The translations under genes and the position numbers were made by a program. 64,000 nucleotides of DNA from Flavobacterium luteolum (lineage in GTDB: Bacteria > Bacteroidota > Bacteroidia > Flavobacteriales > Flavobacteriaceae): assembly GCF_027111275.1 (NCBI RefSeq), contig NZ_CP114286.1, forward strand, positions 248,001 to 312,000, in the 5' to 3' direction. This document shows positions 61,244 through 64,000 of the stretch, one piece after another. The stretch's first letter is position 1, and the number at the start of each line of letters is the position of its first letter. The notes below the pieces were generated by a model. The model was not told the origin of the DNA. It saw only the letters and a program-made list of their open reading frames with translations, and ran no database searches.

Positions 61244-64000
61244 TTATCTATTAAGATATAAATATCCCGATTTCTCTTTTGTATTTCCTTGAATGTCTGA
61301 ATATCTCAATATATAGAAGTAAGTTCCTGTAGGCAAACCTGCAGCCTTATCGACAGTAGCTCTTCCCTCTGAAATTCCAGTAAAGTAGTTGCCATTTTGA
61401 CCATATTTCTCCGTTTGATATACCTTAACTCCCCAACGATTATATATTTCAAGCGTATTATTTGGGTAATATTCTATCCCTTTGATTATAAACTCGTCAT
61501 TAATACCGTCTCCATTTGGCGTAAGTGCATTGAAAACTTCCAAATCCGACATACCTTCTACTATTCCAACTTCCACAATTACGGTCGCCGTATCACAATT
61601 TGATAAATTCAGTTTCTCACAAATGCTGTAGACCACTTCATAAGTGCCTCCTGATGTATTTGGCGCTACTGTAATCGTACCGTCAGGGTTTAATTTTAAT
61701 CCTGCAGGGACTTTTACCTCTGTCAATTCAACATCTGATAATTTGACTGGTGCTCCGTTTAGAGTGTCATTTGCCAATACATTTTGGGTTGTTCCTCCAT
61801 CTTTTCCATTAATGGTTTCTGCACCAAAATCATCATCTACTGCATCAATTACTGCATTACCCACCACTATTGTAGCAGTTGTGGCATCACAATTCGCTGG
61901 ATTCAGTTTCTCACAGATACTGTAAGTCACGTCATAAGTACCCGCTGGCGTATTTGGAGCCACTGTAATTGTACCGTCAGTATTTAATGTTAATCCTGCT
62001 GGAACTGTTACTCCTGTCAGGTTTACATCTTGCCATACAACCGGTAATCCGTTCAGGGTATCATTTGTCAATACATTTGGCGTTGTGCCTCCTGATTTGC
62101 CATTTATTGGTGTTGCACTGTAATCATCAGCCACTGCGTCAATTACAGCTTGACCAACTGCTATTTTAACAGTTGCCGTATCACAATTTGTCGGATTCAG
62201 CTTCTCACAGATGCTGTAAGTCACGTCATAAGTACCCGCTGGCGTATTTGGAGCCACTGTGATTGTACCGTCAGTATTTAATGTTAATCCTGCTGGAACT
62301 GTTACTCCTGTCAGGTTTACATCTTGCAATACAACCGGTAATCCGTTCAAGGTATCATTTGTCAATACATTTGGCGTTGTGCCTCCTGATTTGCCATTTA
62401 TTGGTGTTGCTCTGTAATCATCAGCCACTGCATCAATTACAGATTGACCAACTGCTATTTTAACAGTTGCCGTATCACAATTCGTTGGGTTCAGCTTCTC
62501 ACAGATGCTGTAAGTCACGTCATAAGTACCCGCTGGCGTATTTGGAGCCACTGTGATGGTACCGTCAGTATTTAATGTTAATCCTTCTGGAACTGTTACT
62601 CCTGTCAGGTTTACATCTTGCAATACAACCGGTAATCCGTTCAAGGTATCATTTGTCAATACATTTGGCGTTGTGCCTCCTGATTTGCCATTTATTGGTG
62701 TTGCTCTGTAATCATCAGCCACTGCATCAATTACAGATTGACCAACTGCTATTTTAACAGTTGCCGTATCACAATTCGTTGGGTTCAGTTTCTCACAGAT
62801 GCTGTAGGTCACTTCATAAGTGCCTGCCGGTGTATTTGGAGCTACTGTGATTGTGCCGTCAGGATTCAATGTCAATCCTGTTGGAACAGTTACTCCTGTT
62901 AAATTCACGTCTGACAAGACAACCGGTGTTCCGTTTAGGGTATCGTTTGCCAAAACAGTTGGCGTTGTACCTCCGTCTTTTCCGTTAGGAACAGTAGAAT
63001 TATCTGCCACTGCATCAATTGGAGCCTGACCAACCACTACCGTAGCAATGGCCGTATCACAATTTGTCGGGTTCAGTTTCTCACAGATGCTGTAAGTCAC
63101 TTCATAAGTACCTGCCGGCGTGTTTGGAGCTACCGTGATTGTACCGTCAGGATTCAATGTCAATCCTGTTGGAACAGTTACTCCTGTTAAATTCACGTCT
63201 GACAAGACAACCGGTGTTCCGTTTAGGGTATCGTTTGCCAAAACAGTTGGCGTTGTACCTCCGTCTTTTCCGTTAGGAACAGTAGAATTATCTGCCACTG
63301 CATCAATTGGAGCCTGACCAACCACTACCGTAGCAATGGCCGTATCACAATTTGTCGGGTTCAGTTTCTCACAGATGCTGTAAGTCACTTCATAAGTACC
63401 TGCCGGCGTGTTTGGAGCTACCGTGATTGTACCGTCAGGATTCAATGTCAATCCTGTTGGAACAGTTACTCCTGTCAAGTTCACGTCTGACAAGACAACC
63501 AGTGTTCCGTTTAGGGTATCGTTTGCCAAAACAGTTGGCGTTGTGCCTCCGTCTTTTCCGTTAGGAACAGTAGGATTATCTGCCACTGCATCAATTGGAG
63601 CCTGACCAACCACTACCGTAGCAATGGCCGTATCACAATTTGTCGGGTTCAGTTTCTCACAGATGCTGTAAGTCACTTCATAAGTACCTGCCGGCGTGTT
63701 TGGAGCTACCGTGATTGTACCGTCTGGATTCAATGTCAATCCTGTTGGAACACTTACTCCTGTCAAGTTCACGTCTGACAAGACAACCGGTGTTCCGTTT
63801 AGGGTATCGTTTGCCAAAACAGTTGGCGTTGTACCTCCGTCTTTTCCGTTAGGAACAGTAGAATTATCTGCCACTGCATCAATTGGAGCCTGACCAACCA
63901 CCACCGTAGCAATGGCCGTATCACAATTTGTCGGGTTCAGTTTCTCACAGATGCTGTAGGTCACTTCATAAGTACCTGCCGGCGTGTTTGGAGCTACCGT
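61244..64000 (-). CDS. Giant repeat adhesin with T9SS type B C-terminal domain (5' end outside window)
   Basis: The frame runs open from the right edge to the stop at 61244; at least 918 residues are visible and the start is outside. Eight complete tandem repeats of 96-98 residues are present, each with GGTTPTVLANDTLNG-type and APNTPAGTYEVTYSICEKLN motifs and two Cys eight residues apart (CEKLNPTNC). The last 100 residues form a CHU_C/gliding-motility domain (NALTPNGDGINDEFIIKGIE, YNRWGVKVYQ, GTYFYILRY) that directs type IX secretion. It is probably a surface adhesin or gliding protein, with its PorP/SprF and OmpA partners just downstream. Confidence 0.93.
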   Translation of the reverse strand, partial: TVAPNTPAGTYEVTYSICEKLNPTNCDTAIATVVVGQAPIDAVADNSTVPNGKDGGTTPTVLANDTLNGTPVVLSDVNLTGVSVPTGLTLNPDGTITVAPNTPAGTYEVTYSICEKLNPTNCDTAIATVVVGQAPIDAVADNPTVPNGKDGGTTPTVLANDTLNGTLVVLSDVNLTGVTVPTGLTLNPDGTITVAPNTPAGTYEVTYSICEKLNPTNCDTAIATVVVGQAPIDAVADNSTVPNGKDGGTTPTVLANDTLNGTPVVLSDVNLTGVTVPTGLTLNPDGTITVAPNTPAGTYEVTYSICEKLNPTNCDTAIATVVVGQAPIDAVADNSTVPNGKDGGTTPTVLANDTLNGTPVVLSDVNLTGVTVPTGLTLNPDGTITVAPNTPAGTYEVTYSICEKLNPTNCDTATVKIAVGQSVIDAVADDYRATPINGKSGGTTPNVLTNDTLNGLPVVLQDVNLTGVTVPEGLTLNTDGTITVAPNTPAGTYDVTYSICEKLNPTNCDTATVKIAVGQSVIDAVADDYRATPINGKSGGTTPNVLTNDTLNGLPVVLQDVNLTGVTVPAGLTLNTDGTITVAPNTPAGTYDVTYSICEKLNPTNCDTATVKIAVGQAVIDAVADDYSATPINGKSGGTTPNVLTNDTLNGLPVVWQDVNLTGVTVPAGLTLNTDGTITVAPNTPAGTYDVTYSICEKLNPANCDATTATIVVGNAVIDAVDDDFGAETINGKDGGTTQNVLANDTLNGAPVKLSDVELTEVKVPAGLKLNPDGTITVAPNTSGGTYEVVYSICEKLNLSNCDTATVIVEVGIVEGMSDLEVFNALTPNGDGINDEFIIKGIEYYPNNTLEIYNRWGVKVYQTEKYGQNGNYFTGISEGRATVDKAAGLPTGTYFYILRYSDIQGNTKEKSGYLYLNR
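61600..64000. repeat. Tandem coding repeats of 288 and 294 bp
   Basis: Toward the 5' side of the gene (right) are four units of 288 bp (spacing 62832, 63120, 63408, 63696) with VPNGKDGG; then three of 294 bp (62557, 62263, 61969) with TPINGKSGG; then one divergent unit (ETINGKDGG). Adjacent units of a type are nearly identical, including silent sites, which indicates recent duplication or gene conversion. Confidence 0.9.

Noticed and set aside
61784-63893. Several plus-strand open frames of 60-90 codons over the adhesin repeats
   Set aside because: They recur with the repeat period and are antisense shadows of the coding repeats.
1-64000. Prophage, insertion sequence or integrase
   Set aside because: No transposase, integrase or phage structural gene was found in either strand; the only mobile-element hints are short repeats and the tRNA duplication.

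Overview
The window is AT-rich DNA from a member of the Bacteroidota, almost certainly a Flavobacterium-like species. Three things point there: SusC/SusD genes, type IX secretion (T9SS)-associated genes (PorP/SprF-like, a gliding-type C-terminal domain), and promoters with the TAnnTTTG -7 box in place of a sigma70 box. No phage, insertion sequence, CRISPR array or rRNA operon was seen; one tRNA (Tyr) is present.

Layout. 1-2.9 kb: small accessory genes (DoxX fragment, two cupins, a ParE/RelE-type toxin-antitoxin pair, an SMP-30-like lactonase). 3.2-10.0 kb: a TetR-controlled tripartite RND efflux operon (lipoprotein adaptor, AcrB-like pump, a 37-residue membrane peptide, TolC-like factor), preceded by a tandem array of operator-like units. 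10-14.6 kb: single small genes (lipoprotein, Crp/Fnr regulator, GNAT, DoxX, DinB). 14.7-18.1 kb: an overlapping GH130 phosphorylase/glycosyltransferase pair. 18.3-25.5 kb: an Mla/MCE lipid-transport set (permease, ATPase, MCE protein with a long Lys/Glu helix), an AsmA-like protein and two further genes. 25.5-33.6 kb: regulators (MarR-GNAT fusion, AraC, MarR), a MATE exporter, a DNA glycosylase and membrane proteins. 34.1-45.9 kb: a polysaccharide utilisation locus of inferred alpha-glucan type (GH97, GH71/99-like enzyme, SusD, SusC, two secreted proteins, and a divergent SusR-like membrane regulator). 46-57 kb: sterol-desaturase-like protein, glutamate dehydrogenase with a leader region holding two Cys-containing mini-ORFs, an EamA carrier, a MoxR/VWA pair, a cluster of small genes, and a TlpA thiol-disulfide protein interrupted by an in-frame TGA. 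57.5-57.9 kb: tRNA-Tyr with a partial downstream duplication. 58.3-64 kb: an OmpA/PorP/giant repeat adhesin set typical of T9SS type B cargo; the adhesin runs off the right end.

Between genes there is a striking number of short repeat arrays built from 7-8-nt words (CGCAAAG, TTCTAAG and TTGAAAC types), often folding into long inverted repeats. The most interesting items are the tandem promoter/operator array before the efflux operon, the two-peptide leader upstream of glutamate dehydrogenase, the micro-protein inside the RND operon, the interrupted TlpA gene, the tRNA-Tyr duplication and the octamer-phrase arrays. All family assignments come from reading motifs, not from database searches.
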